NCBI GenBank assembly: GCA_011947345.1
Contig: JAAVTG010001003.1
Location: forward strand, 930,001 to 994,000
Direction of reading: 5' to 3'
From: Phytophthora quininea
Lineage: Eukaryota; Oomycota; Peronosporomycetes; Peronosporales; Peronosporaceae
Length of the DNA: 64,000 nt
The notes beneath the pieces were generated by a model. The model worked only from the letters and a program-made list of their open reading frames with translations, was not told the origin of the DNA and ran no database searches. This document shows, piece after piece, positions 1-10,287 of this stretch. The translations under genes were made by a program, and so were the position numbers. Each line of letters begins with the position of its first letter. The stretch's first letter is position 1.

Positions 1-526
1 GGGCCAAGCTCGCTCCTGCCGATCGATCGGCCGCTTGAGACCGCTCCATGCTGGCGAGGGGTGACTGGAAGCGCCGTCCCAAACTACAGGCGAGGAGCTC
101 CTTTGCTATCGCACGCACGACGCAGGGCGAGCATCATCAAGTGTGAGTTTTGTCGCTGCCAGGATGAAGCGAAGGTGATTCGTATGGTATGTCTTGCCAT
201 TTCGACGCTTGCCATACGCCTCGGTGCGATTAAATGGCTTCAACACCAGCACCATCGCGTTAGTGTTCCGCTGCAGGACCGGATCCGGTAGTCGCCGCCT
301 TGACAATCCACCGCCGGCACAATTGGACACGGTCCTGAGATCGATCTGCTTGGCACGGCGCCGCCAAGCGTGGCAAGCTGCATGGTGGCGGCGCGAACGG
401 CTGGCGACAGGATCACACGGAGCAGGGTGGTGCTGAGAAAGGCAGTCCAACGGGCCGATCAACGATGATGAGTCGGCACCGAGCTAGCATCCTGTGGCGG
501 GCGGTAAAGGGCCGAGGAGCTTGGAA
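1..526. other. Upstream region, no gene recognised
   Basis: About 0.5 kb before the first GH72 gene. Short open frames exist on both strands, but none has recognisable motifs or a plausible composition. I read this as 5' flanking sequence of the GH72 array, possibly with the end of a gene outside the window. Confidence 0.4.
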
Positions 527-543
527 GCATTCCCCAATTTGCC
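527..543 (+). promoter_or_regulatory. Oomycete Inr/FPR core promoter of GH72 gene 1
   Basis: The sequence GCATTCCCCAATTTGCC fits the published oomycete core promoter pattern, an initiator (CATTYYN) followed directly by the flanking promoter region (CAWTTTNYY). It lies 55-71 bp upstream of the ATG at 598, the usual distance in Phytophthora genes. The match is seen in the sequence; its activity is inferred. Confidence 0.6.
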
Positions 544-597
544 TTTCAACCGGCGGATTCCACGCAGCTCTCCAGACTCTCTAGACTGCTGACAGCA

Positions 598-2081
598 ATG
601 CAGATCGCCAAGGTGTTCGCCACCGTGGCGACGCTGGCCTCGTCGGTCGCCGCGTACACCAACCCGATCGTGATCAAGAACTACAAGATGTTCGACTCCA
701 ACACGGGCGACTACTTTGGCGTCAAGGGCGTCGACTACTACCCGCGCCCCAACTCGGGCGAGCTCAACGTCAACAACTACGACTTCTTCACGGACGACAA
801 CAGCTCCATCTGGAAGGATGACATCGCGTACCTGGCCGCCGCCGGCGCCAACGCCGTGCGTCTGTACGCCGTGGACCCGTCAAAGTCCCACGACGACTTC
901 ATGTGCGAGCTGCGCAAGTACGGCATGTACGCGCTCGTGGACTTGGGCGCCAGCTGCGAAAACTGCTCCATCACCGTGGACGAGTACCCGACGTGCTACC
1001 CCGGCACGCTCAAGACTCGCGGCCAGCAGATCATCACCGAGTTCGCCCAGTACGATAATACTCTAGGCTTCAGCGCCGGCAACGAGGTCAACAACCTTGT
1101 CACGGATGCGTCCACCAACGCTCCGTGCCAGAAGAAATTCATTCGCGATATGCGCAAGTTCATCGGCGGCTGCTCGTCCACGATGCGCAGCATTCCCGTG
1201 GGCGTCGTAATGGCCGACCCAGACACGACCAAGAACAACCGCGAGCTGAACGCCAAGTACTACAACTGCCGCACGGACTCGACCGACCTGTACGAGAACG
1301 CCGAGTGGTACGGCCTCAACTCGTATGAGTACTGCGACGGTGATGTCACGACGCTGGACGACGCCACCGGCTTTAAGGAGCTGCTCTCCGACTTCCAGAA
1401 CTACAGCATGTCGATCCCAGTGATGCTGACCGAGTACGGCTGCGTCAACCCGAGCTTCCCGACGGTCGGCGACTACGAGGCGCAGCGCACTTGGCGCCAG
1501 GCTGGATGGTTGCTGGGCGACGACTTCCGCGATGTCTTCTCCGGCGGCTTTGCGTTCGAGTACGCGACGGAGCTTGCCAACTCCGACGGCTCGAGTGCCG
1601 GCTCGTCGGCGTCGGCGTACCCGTTCACCTCGTATGGCGCGCAGAACTACGGCCTCGGCTACTACTCGCCCGAGGACTGCGACTGGATCAGCACTATGTG
1701 CGTGTACAACACGATGCCCAACTACGACAACATCTCGACGCAGTTCAACGGCAGCGACTTCTCGTCCGAGAAGTCCTACAGCGATTTCACCGCCGACTCG
1801 GACCGCAGCAGTCCCCGGACTGCCCGTCGGGATTCGCCGCGCTCTCGGACGCGACGTGGGAGTCGGACGACGTCGAGGACGAGTCGTGTCCGTCGTCGGT
1901 GCTCAACTACGAGTGCTCGGGCCAGACGGCCAGCGACTGGACCAGCTACGTGGGCACGACCTCGAGCGCTGCCAGCGGTGGCAGTGCCGAGAGCAGTGGC
2001 ACCTCGTCCGATGCGTCGGCGGTGGGGGTCTCGATGGCGTCCGTGTGTCTGCTGGTCGCCATGATCGCTGGTCTTCTGTAG
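598..2081 (+). CDS. GH72 beta-1,3-glucanosyltransferase, copy 1 (frame broken near 3' end)
   Basis: Secreted GPI-anchored wall-remodelling enzyme of the Gas/Gel type, which cuts and rejoins beta-1,3-glucan chains at the cell surface. Residues 1-19 are a signal peptide ending in SSVAA. The GH72 catalytic pair is visible: acid/base E163 in SAGNEVNN and nucleophile E279 in MLTEYGC. Cysteines are conserved with the two downstream copies. The reading frame breaks at the CCCC run 1813-1816. One extra C restores PDCPSGFAALSDATW, which aligns with copies 2 and 3, then a Ser/Thr-rich stretch and a hydrophobic C-terminal tail typical of a GPI signal, ending at 2081. Without the repair the frame ends at 2064 in Arg-rich nonsense. 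Start chosen at the ATG just before the signal peptide. First gene of a three-copy tandem array. Confidence 0.85.
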
Positions 2082-2718
2082 ATGACAATGCATTGAAGCA
2101 TGATGGTGGTTAGAACTTGATGGCGCAGCATGGTCGTCGGCGAAGCGGAGCCGACAGACATCGACAATGAACACAAAGCTGCAAACGAAGATTGTATTTT
2201 ATTTTCCCGCACCGCTTTCGTGTTTGAGTCTTGACTTCTTTTGACCGTCGGGTTGTTGGTGCGATGACTGAGATCCCAGCCTTCTTTGGTCGATGCAACG
2301 AGGGTCAGTTGAAGTCGAGTCGTCGACTTGCAGGTCGATTGATCGATGCAGAGACCATGAGACCGCGTTGGTAATGCTGAAGTTGCCCCCGAAAGGCCAG
2401 GCTTTCCCCGTGGCGCCTCCATCTGCCATTCGTTGCAATCCTTCGGCGTTGCGCTCAAACCGCCACCAGTCCTCACTCTCCACCGACGCCTTCTACCGCT
2501 ACGTGGAGCAGACAGACTGCGAGTCCTTCGTAGCTCGTGGTGTCCGACGGGAATGCTGATTTTTAGTCGCTGGGTGCAACAAATCCACTTGTCCAGCTTA
2601 AACTGCCTCAATAGATCCAGTCAGCTATCCGGTTTATACTTGCGGTTTCTATTGCTGTCTGATTCAGACAGGGACACTTCTCCGGACGAACCCTCTGGCA
2701 GATTGACCGTCGTCGATT
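2082..2718. other. Intergenic spacer between GH72 copies 1 and 2
   Basis: About 640 bp without a supported gene. It should hold the 3' end of copy 1 and the promoter of copy 2. Small overlapping open frames show no domain or signal. Confidence 0.5.
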
Positions 2719-2736
2719 TTCATTCCTCAACTTGCC
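2719..2736 (+). promoter_or_regulatory. Oomycete Inr/FPR-like core promoter of GH72 gene 2
   Basis: TTCATTCCTCAACTTGCC matches the oomycete Inr plus FPR pattern with one mismatch in the FPR (CAACTT instead of CAWTTT). It starts 34 bp upstream of the ATG at 2753. Its presence suggests that the internally deleted copy 2 may still be transcribed (inference). Confidence 0.45.
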
Positions 2737-2752
2737 GCCACATCACACAACC

Positions 2753-4122
2753 ATGCGTGTTGCGCCGTTCATCGCGGCGGTGTTGCCGCTGGCCGCCGCC
2801 TACACCAACCCCATCGCCATCAAGGGGTACAAGATGTTCGACCGCAAAACCGGCGACCCGTTCCCCGTCAAAGGCATCGACTACTACCCGCGCCCCAACA
2901 CCGGCGACCAGGACGCCAACAACCTCGACTTCTTCACAGACGCCATGAAGGCGGTCTGGGAGCCCGACATTGCTCCATCACCGTCGACGAGTACCCGACC
3001 TGCTACCCAGCAGCACTCAAGACCAGAGGCGAGCAGATCATCTCGGAGTTTGCGCAGTACGACAACGTGCTGGCATTCAGTGCCGGAAACGAAGTCAACA
3101 ACATCGTCGACGACGCCTGGACCAACGCCCCCTGCCAGAAAAAGTTTATCCGCGATATGCGCAAGTTCATCGGTAGCTGCTCGAGCTATCGCAACATTCC
3201 GGTGGGGGTGGTGATGGCCGACCCCGACACGACCAACAACAACCGAGAGGTTAACTCCAAGTACTACAACTGCAGAACCGACTCCAAAGACGAGTACGAG
3301 AACACCGAGTGGTACGGCCTCAACACATACCAGTACTGCGACGGAACCATCACCGAGCTGGCGTCGTCGGGCGGGTTTGAGAAACTATTGACGGACTTTA
3401 AGTCCTACGAGCTAACGATTCCCGTCATGCTGACCGAGTACGGCTGTGTGAACCCGAGTTTCCCAACAGTGGACGGCTATGAAGCGCAACGCACGTGGCT
3501 CCAGGCTGGCTGGTTGTTCGACTCGACGTTCCGCGACGTCTTTGCCGGTGGATTCGCCTTCGAGTATTCGACTGAGAACGCTAATGCCAAGGATGAGTCG
3601 CCGTACCCATTCACTGCCTACGGCGCACAGAACTACGGGCTCGGCTATTTCTCGCCGGAAGACTGCGATCATGACGCAGTGGCCTGTGTGTACAACCCGA
3701 TGCCCAACTACGACAATCTGGCCAAGCAGTACAATGCGACGGACGTATCGGGCGAGAGTGCGATGAGCGCCTTCACTCCGGACCGCACGACTTTGCCGAC
3801 GTGTCCGGATGGCTTTGCAGCTCTTGCTGATGTCACGTGGGAGGCCGATAGTGTGGACAGCTTGACGTGTCCATCAACCGCACAGCAGTATGAATGTCCT
3901 AACCAGGAGACGAGCGGTGACTGGGCTAGCGATGCTGGCTCAAGTTCGACGGCGACGTCAACGACATCCAGAACCGGAAACACTGAGACTGGTGGCAGCT
4001 CTGGAACAACTTCCTCTGGCAAGGGAACTTCGGGCGGAGACTCTAGTGCTGCGTCCTCGACTATGACCCGATCAGTTCAACTGGCTTGCGTTGTTGCAGC
4101 ACTTGCTGGACTTCTCGGCTGA
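2753..4122 (+). pseudogene. GH72 beta-1,3-glucanosyltransferase, copy 2, internal deletion
   Basis: Begins with ATG and a signal peptide (MRVAPFIAAVLPLAAA) followed by the family start YTNPIAIKGYKMFD. After WEPDI (ends about 2970) the sequence jumps directly to CSITVDEYPTCYPAAL. Relative to copy 1 about 139 bp are missing, i.e. 46 codons plus one base, so the frame also shifts. The lost part holds the conserved VRLYAVDP strand of the barrel. Downstream everything is intact: catalytic GNE (SAGNEVNN), TEYG, the Cys-containing C-terminal region, a Thr/Ser/Gly-rich linker and a hydrophobic GPI tail ending at 4120-4122. It is either a decayed copy or a local assembly deletion; as written it cannot make an active enzyme. 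Confidence 0.75.
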
Positions 4123-4329
4123 AGGAGGAGATAATACTGTTGAGTATATTAGAGCCTGAAATACCGCGAGATGTATAGGAAATAGATGCTATTTTCTCGA
4201 CGTTGAAGGTGTGTGTGCTGCCGTTGACAAGATTGGGAACGAGCAGAACGAGCTGCAAGTTTTTCCTGTCACCACCGTCTCCTTCATTGTTGAAAAACTC
4301 TTCAACCACCACCACCTCGACCACCAAGT

Positions 4330-5835
4330 ATGAACCTCTCCATCACCTTTGCAGCTCTGTTTGCTGCTCTCGCCGCCTCGAATGTGCAAGGCTACACGAA
4401 TCCGATCACCATCAAGGGCTACAAGATGTTCGACGCGAAAACCGGAGCCGCGGTCGCCATCAAGGGCATCGACTACTACCCTCGCCCCAACACGGGCACT
4501 CTGGACGTCAACAACTACGACTTCTTCACGGACGACAACTACGACATTTGGAAGAACGACATTCAATATCTAGCCAACGCTAGCGCCAATGCCGTTCGAC
4601 TGTACGCCGTCGACCCCTCCAAGTCCCACGACAAGTTCATGTGTGCGCTACGAGCCAACGGCATGTACGCCCTCATCGACCTCGCTGCAAGCTGTGACGG
4701 CTGCGCGATTACGAAGGATCAATACCCGACGTGCTACCCTGCCAGCCTCAAGACCCGTGGCGAGCAGATCATCCTTGCTTTCGCCCAGTACGACAATGTG
4801 CTTGGCTTTAGCGCAGGCAACGAGGTCAACAATGAGGTGCCGACCGATGCCTCTATCAACGCGCCCTGCCAGAAGAAGTTCATTCGGGATATGAGAGCCT
4901 TCATCGGCGGTTGTGCCAGTATCCGCAAGATCCCGGTGGGTGTGGTGGCGGCTGATCCCAACACTGCCATGAACAACCGCGAAGTCAATGCCAAGTACTA
5001 CAACTGCCGCACCAACTCGAGCGATACGTACGAAAATGCCGAATGGTACGGACTCAACACGTACGTGGATTGCGAAGTCTCGGCGACGACGGCAGCAGAG
5101 GCTACTGGTTTCCAGAACCTCCTCGCCGACTTTAAATCGTTCGCCTTGACGATTCCCGTCATGCTGACCGAGTACGGCTGCCTCAACCAGGCCTACCCAA
5201 CTTCGGGCAACTATCAATCGCAGCGACTGTGGCGTCATGCTGGTTGGCTCTACTCGTCGGATTTCCGCGACCAATTTGCTGGTGGCTTTGCGTTTGAGTA
5301 CTCGACCGAAAACACCAACTCCAAGTCAACTTCGCCTTGGCCGTTCACGGCCTACGGTCCTCAGAACTACGGACTGGGCTACTTCACCCCTCAGGACTGC
5401 GACCACACCACCAAAGCGTGCACGTACGTCCCGATGCCCAACTACAATAACCTAGAGACACAGTACAACGCCGTCAATGTGTCCAGCGAGAGCAGCGCAA
5501 GTGCATTTACTTCCAACCGAACGGTGATTCCGACGTGCCCATCGGGTTTCACAAAGTTGTCGGACAGCACGTGGGCGGCCGACAGTCTTGCCAGCTTGTC
5601 GTGCCCTACCAGTGTTCAATCTTACACTTGCCCAAGCCAAATCTCGAGTGGTCTTTGGGCAACCGGCTCGGGGTCGGGAACTACAGGAACGACTGGAAGC
5701 AGCTCGACACCAACTCCAACCCCAACTACTACCAAGGCTACCACTAAAAGCGGCGCGACCGTGCCGTCGACGCATTTCATGGTTTCAGCTGCTTCTATTG
5801 CCATGGCCACTGCGATTGTTGGCGCCTACTTCTAA
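4330..5835 (+). CDS. GH72 beta-1,3-glucanosyltransferase, copy 3 (intact)
   Basis: Uninterrupted 501-residue member of the array. Signal peptide at residues 1-21 (cleavage near NVQG), GH72 barrel at about 22-330, acid/base E165 in SAGNEVNNE and nucleophile E281 in LTEYGC. A short cysteine-bearing region (about 410-450) precedes a Ser/Thr/Pro-rich linker, and the hydrophobic tail at 480-501 fits a GPI-attachment signal. The Cys-rich part is too short to be a full CBM43/X8 module. Predicted role is elongation of beta-1,3-glucan in the oomycete wall. It lies 207 bp after copy 2. Sequence similarity along the whole length with copies 1 and 2 indicates local tandem duplication. Confidence 0.93.
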   Translation: MNLSITFAALFAALAASNVQGYTNPITIKGYKMFDAKTGAAVAIKGIDYYPRPNTGTLDVNNYDFFTDDNYDIWKNDIQYLANASANAVRLYAVDPSKSHDKFMCALRANGMYALIDLAASCDGCAITKDQYPTCYPASLKTRGEQIILAFAQYDNVLGFSAGNEVNNEVPTDASINAPCQKKFIRDMRAFIGGCASIRKIPVGVVAADPNTAMNNREVNAKYYNCRTNSSDTYENAEWYGLNTYVDCEVSATTAAEATGFQNLLADFKSFALTIPVMLTEYGCLNQAYPTSGNYQSQRLWRHAGWLYSSDFRDQFAGGFAFEYSTENTNSKSTSPWPFTAYGPQNYGLGYFTPQDCDHTTKACTYVPMPNYNNLETQYNAVNVSSESSASAFTSNRTVIPTCPSGFTKLSDSTWAADSLASLSCPTSVQSYTCPSQISSGLWATGSGSGTTGTTGSSSTPTPTPTTTKATTKSGATVPSTHFMVSAASIAMATAIVGAYF

Positions 5836-6013
5836 CCGACTGGGGGCACTAACGAGCATTCACTAGATTTATAACGCAAGGAAGACTTGTATTATGCTTT
5901 CTTCACTGTCGTATTCGTGGTGTTATCTTGATCTAGAGTAGGAACCCAATGTACTTCGTAGCAGGAGGTTTGGTTGACGTCTACAGTTGGGAATGAAGGC
6001 AAAGGAGCTGGTC

Positions 6014-8023
6014 CTAAAGACGGCTGGACGCTTGGAGAGCGTCGCGGAAGCAGCGCATCATCTTGTCGATTGCCCACTCGGGCGTCTCGGGGTTACCGGT
6101 AGGTAGACGAGGCTGCGGAAGCAAGGATGCATTCTCATCAGTCTCAGTACCGATTGCATTGGCAGTGATATACAAACCTGGTCATGATACTCTTGGCATG
6201 TTCAGGGTCGTGATCTGGTCCAAAGGACTAACAAAAGGTTACCAAATCCTTAGCATCCACACAGGTAAAGAAAAAGTAGGAATAAAGGTCATTCTTCCGC
6301 ACCTTGGAACATAGGCCAACTGCGTTGCACCGGAAGTCACATCGAATCCCTATGGTGTGCAGTTGCAATATGAGTCAACTACGCCAGTTACTGTTGTGTT
6401 TTCGCCGACGTACATGTTTGTTCATGAAGTCGACGACTCCAGCTGGAGAGGGGACACACACGGGGAACAGCCAGAAGTAGTGCTTATGGGCATGGTGACC
6501 AGGGATCTGTGAAAGAGGTCATTAGTATCTTTCAGCCTGTAAGGAAATTTAACCATTGTTTAATCGCCCTACCGACACGTTGGGGAGATCCTTGATAGCA
6601 TTCGCCAACTTCTCGCTTTTGGACCTTTCACAATGTGGCAGTGTTAGCAACGAACGCATGAATCAGCTATAGAGCAAACCTTACTTTCTCAGAAGCACGT
6701 ATTGATCGTCCATGCAGGTCAGGCGTCGATGCATCAGTCCAAGGAGAGCCATTGACGGGCGATACTGGATGAGCGACACGAGTTCACCGCCACTGAAGCC
6801 GCGGATCGCTGACGTAATGACCTTGTCATGATCGGCTGCAAGGCAAAAAGATATAAGAGAGCGCTAAAATACTTGCAATAGCACTTCACATAGGCGCAAC
6901 GCGTACCTCCAACCGCTCGACAGGCGTGGAGAAAGAGTCCGTAGATTGCTGGCGTGGAAATACCGTGGAGCACTCCGTACTTCACAAGCCTCTTGAAAAA
7001 GAACAGATTCGAGCGGCTCGGATACCTAAGATCCCCCGCAAGTACACGCTGTCAGACAATACATCTTTAAAGCTCATGAGAACCCACCTCCTCTCACGGC
7101 GACGCATTTCTTCCAGAACAGCAGAGTCTTTCACGTGGATAATTGCACCGCCGAAAGACGTGGCTGTTTTGATGGTGCCAAAACTGAACATGGAGACATC
7201 AGCGCGATTCTCGCCCGTGTACTGCATGCCCATGAAGGCCTGGGCGCAGTCTTCCACCACTAGAAGGTTGCTGTCACGTGCAACGTCGAGCACTTCGTCG
7301 AGCGGAAAGCGCGAGCCGAAGATGTGCGCGATCAGCATTATTCGCGTTTTCTAACATAGTATTCCATTAAAGGTCAGCTCTCGGCTCAATTAGCAGCAAC
7401 TGACTGACACCTTACATCCGTGACGGACTTGCGCAGTTGATCCACGTCCACTGCTAGTGTCTCTGGATCTAAATCCACCGGCACAGGCACCAGACCATGG
7501 TATCGCAGTACGTACAGCATGTCCGGGATGGTGATGGCACTGCACAGCACCTCACTCCCCGACGGCAGCTTGAGCGTCTGCAGCAGCAGATCGAATCCCG
7601 TCCTAGTAAACATAAGCAACAATTAGAGTCTCCCTCTTAAAGCCCCTTTAAAGTGCTGTTCCAAACTGTACCGGATAGAGAGCGTGACCATGGACTGTCC
7701 GTTGGGATCCCAGAGACTTGTGATCTTGCGCTCGTACTCCTGGCGCTGGTGCTCCTTGAGCTGCAGACACGCCGCCAACCCAGCGCCAATGTCTCCGTAC
7801 GTCACATCCAGTTTCTTCCTGGGGAAAATGGCCCAAGGACACGACGCCGACGCGTTCTCCAGCTGCCCTACATGAGATCAGATCCCGTAACATACAGAAA
7901 TTGTATATCGTTATTTGAAAAGTTGGAGAGACCCTCTCGGGGCGCTGATGGGCATCTGAACACCAACAAACCGAAAGGTTTAAGCCGTGCGGGGGCGTGC
8001 GAGATGGTTCCCTTTGCTGCCAT
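6014..8023 (-). CDS. DegT/DnrJ/EryC1/StrS-type PLP aminotransferase, multi-exon
   Basis: PLP-dependent enzyme of the sugar-aminotransferase fold. Exons that join in frame with GT-AG borders: 7868-7672 (GQLENASASCPWAIFPRKKL onward), 7602-7416, 7350-7088, 7025-6907, 6835-6685, 6624-6573, 6506-6414, 6349-6303. The third carries VVEDCAQAF (cofactor-ring aspartate region) and FSFGTIKTATSFGG, where the lysine is the expected Schiff-base residue. A later exon reads IPGHHAHKHYFWLFPV. The last pieces (6227-6178, 6112-6014, ending FRDALQASSRL) do not join cleanly, so at least one frame break or mis-set border remains. The first exon is uncertain; ATG 8023 is a candidate. The family is bacterial in character, but about ten introns argue for long residence. 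Substrate unknown. Confidence 0.7.
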
Positions 8024-8371
8024 GGCGGGCCTCGTGCGCGCGATCGCTTGCGGTTCGTCGACTGATAAATGAGGTACACTAGACGTTGTGACGACGTTAG
8101 AAAAGGTGAAATTTCAGTTATAGTAAATATTACGCTAGCATAACCTGTATTTTGTCTACCGATAGGCGTTGAGCATTCGAACCGATGATGAATTTGCAGT
8201 CGTTCTGTCGTCTTCATGGTCATTGACGCGGCGTTGGATAGCAATCCATCCCTTATGCGATTGGTTCGTCAACACACAAGAAAACATAAGCATACTATAT
8301 TTATTTTATATAGCTCTGGATTAACAGAAGTAGAAGATTGTCCACCAAGATTGTCTGGTTCGTAGTTGATC
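8024..8371. other. Divergent intergenic region
   Basis: About 350 AT-richer bases between the aminotransferase (minus) and the transporter (plus). It presumably holds both promoters. I could not pick out a clear Inr/FPR match. Confidence 0.4.
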
Positions 8372-10167
8372 ATGCTTGTCAAGCGTGGTGGCGGTTTTCC
8401 ACAGTCAAGGCAACTTCAACTCCCTCGAAACCCCGTGAAAAGATATCCGTCCAAGGGGTGCCATCAATCGTCGCCAACAAATCCAAATGGCAGTCCGCCG
8501 CTTCCCACCATGCACCTGATCAGAGGCACGTCCACTTCGGACGAGCCCGTGAGCGAGTCCGACTACGTGTCGTTCAGCGACTACATCCAGCGCACGCGCA
8601 CCAACAGCATGGACGAAGGCATCCTCGCCTCGACGTTTCTGCCGGAACAGTCATCCGGGTCTTTATGGAGTCTCGAGTCCCTGGCGATCCCCATAACCTA
8701 CATGAGCACAGGACTCATGTACTCGTTCCCACAAGCCAACATGGAGTACTTCCCGAGGGCTCTAGGCGCCTCCGATGCTCAACTGAACACGGTCTCAGTA
8801 GTGCGAGCTCTGCCCTGGACATTCAAGGTGCTGTTCGGACTGCTGCCAGACTTGTTCCCGATCCAAGGATTGCGGTTCTCGCCGTATCTGATGCTCGGGT
8901 GCTTCACCGCCTCGATCTTCCACTTGGTACTGGCCATCCACAGCGCTTCCAACACGTTATCAATTGTATCATTCACGCTACTACTGCTTGGAGCTACCGT
9001 CGGAGTTGTAATGGCAGACGTCATGGCGGATGCTCTCGTAGCGCATCGAGTATTGCTACTGCAGCAACGACCACGGCATCAACAGGAGGCCAAGATGCAG
9101 TCGCAAGAAGAGTCCAACAAACAGCAGCCAAATGGGACTCATTTACAGATCACGGTGTACCTCTGTCGCTTCGCTAGCGAGATGGTCGGCTACTGGGCCG
9201 GCGCAATACTCAGCAACAAACCCAAATGGGGGTTCGGCTTCTCCATGAGCGAGCAATTCGCTTTACTTGCGATCGTGCCACTTGTCACGGTCTTTCCGGC
9301 GCTACGGTATCTGTATGAGCCTTCCGAGGAGAACGGGGTCATGTCGATCAAGGACCAGATCGCAGGTATCTGGCTGATGCTTCAGCGTCGAGCTACATGG
9401 CAACCAGTGTGCTTTCTAGTACTGGCGAACGCCTTCTTCGTCAAGAACGCAGCGTGGGGAATTACCTCAAAGTTGCGTACAACTTCGACGCTTTCGAGTA
9501 TGGAGCGCTGAGTGCCATCGGAGCGACAGTGACGTTCGCCTCCATCCTCATCTATCGCAACCATATCCTGCCACATTTTGAAGCGCCGTGGCACGACGTC
9601 TACTTCTTGACGGGGATTGTGGTGGCGGGCTTCTCGTTGTTAAATGTGTTTCTCGTGTTTGGGGTGAACGAGGCCTTTGGTATTCGCCCGTTTTGGTTCG
9701 CTATGGGCGATGCAGCCGGCGGATCATTCGCCCGCGGATTTCAGTATCTCCCCGTAGCTCAAATGTTCGTCGCTGTTTGTCCAGAACATCAAGAGGGCGT
9801 AGCGTTTGCGCTGCTCACGAGTGTTACGAACCTGGCCCAGGCGTTTTCAAACACCATCTCAAACATCCTGCTGCAGCTCTGGCCTGTGGACTTGAGCGAC
9901 CTCCAGAAAATCCCGCACGACTACAGCGGCGTCTGGAAGCTGACCGTCGTGACCAGCATGATCTCCTTGATACCAGTTGTTATGCTGACGTCGAGAATGT
10001 TGCCGAAAGGGCCTCGTCAACTGGATGACATGAGGAACGACTTCTATCCCATGGGCGCTGTCATTGTCCTTGGTCTCTATGCGTTTGGGTTCATGTGGGT
10101 GATCGTGCTCAGCTTGTTGGCAATATTTTCGCCGTGTCATGTGCTTGTGGGAGGACGCGGTTGTTAG
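8372..10167 (+). CDS. Folate/biopterin transporter (FBT/BT1) family membrane protein
   Basis: Multi-pass transporter of the major-facilitator-like FBT family, which is greatly expanded in oomycetes. After a hydrophilic N-terminus the family hallmark appears: a first membrane segment (ITYMSTGLMYSFPQ), then VVRALPWTFKVLFGLLPD, and GVVMADVMADALVAHR, followed by alternating hydrophobic segments to the C-terminus. ATG 8372 is the first in frame, but ATG 8510 (MHLIRGTS) is an equally good start and would remove a poorly structured leader. The frame breaks at the GGGG run 9456-9459. One more G turns WGITSK into WGNYLKVAYNFDAFEYGAL, the correct family continuation, which then runs to 10167. Substrate cannot be deduced; folates, pterins or S-adenosylmethionine are known for relatives. 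Confidence 0.8.
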
Positions 10168-10287
10168 AAATACACTTGCTATATCCATATCTCCATGGTT
10201 GTTATCTTTGTATCTCTGAAGTTGCTAGTGAAGTTTTCACAAGACCAATAAGTTTTTCCAGCTGCTGTTTGTGGCGGAGTGAGGACG

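Noticed and set aside
2971..3214. Intron explaining the break in GH72 copy 2
   Set aside because: No GT donor or AG acceptor fits, and 46 conserved codons are absent rather than interrupted.
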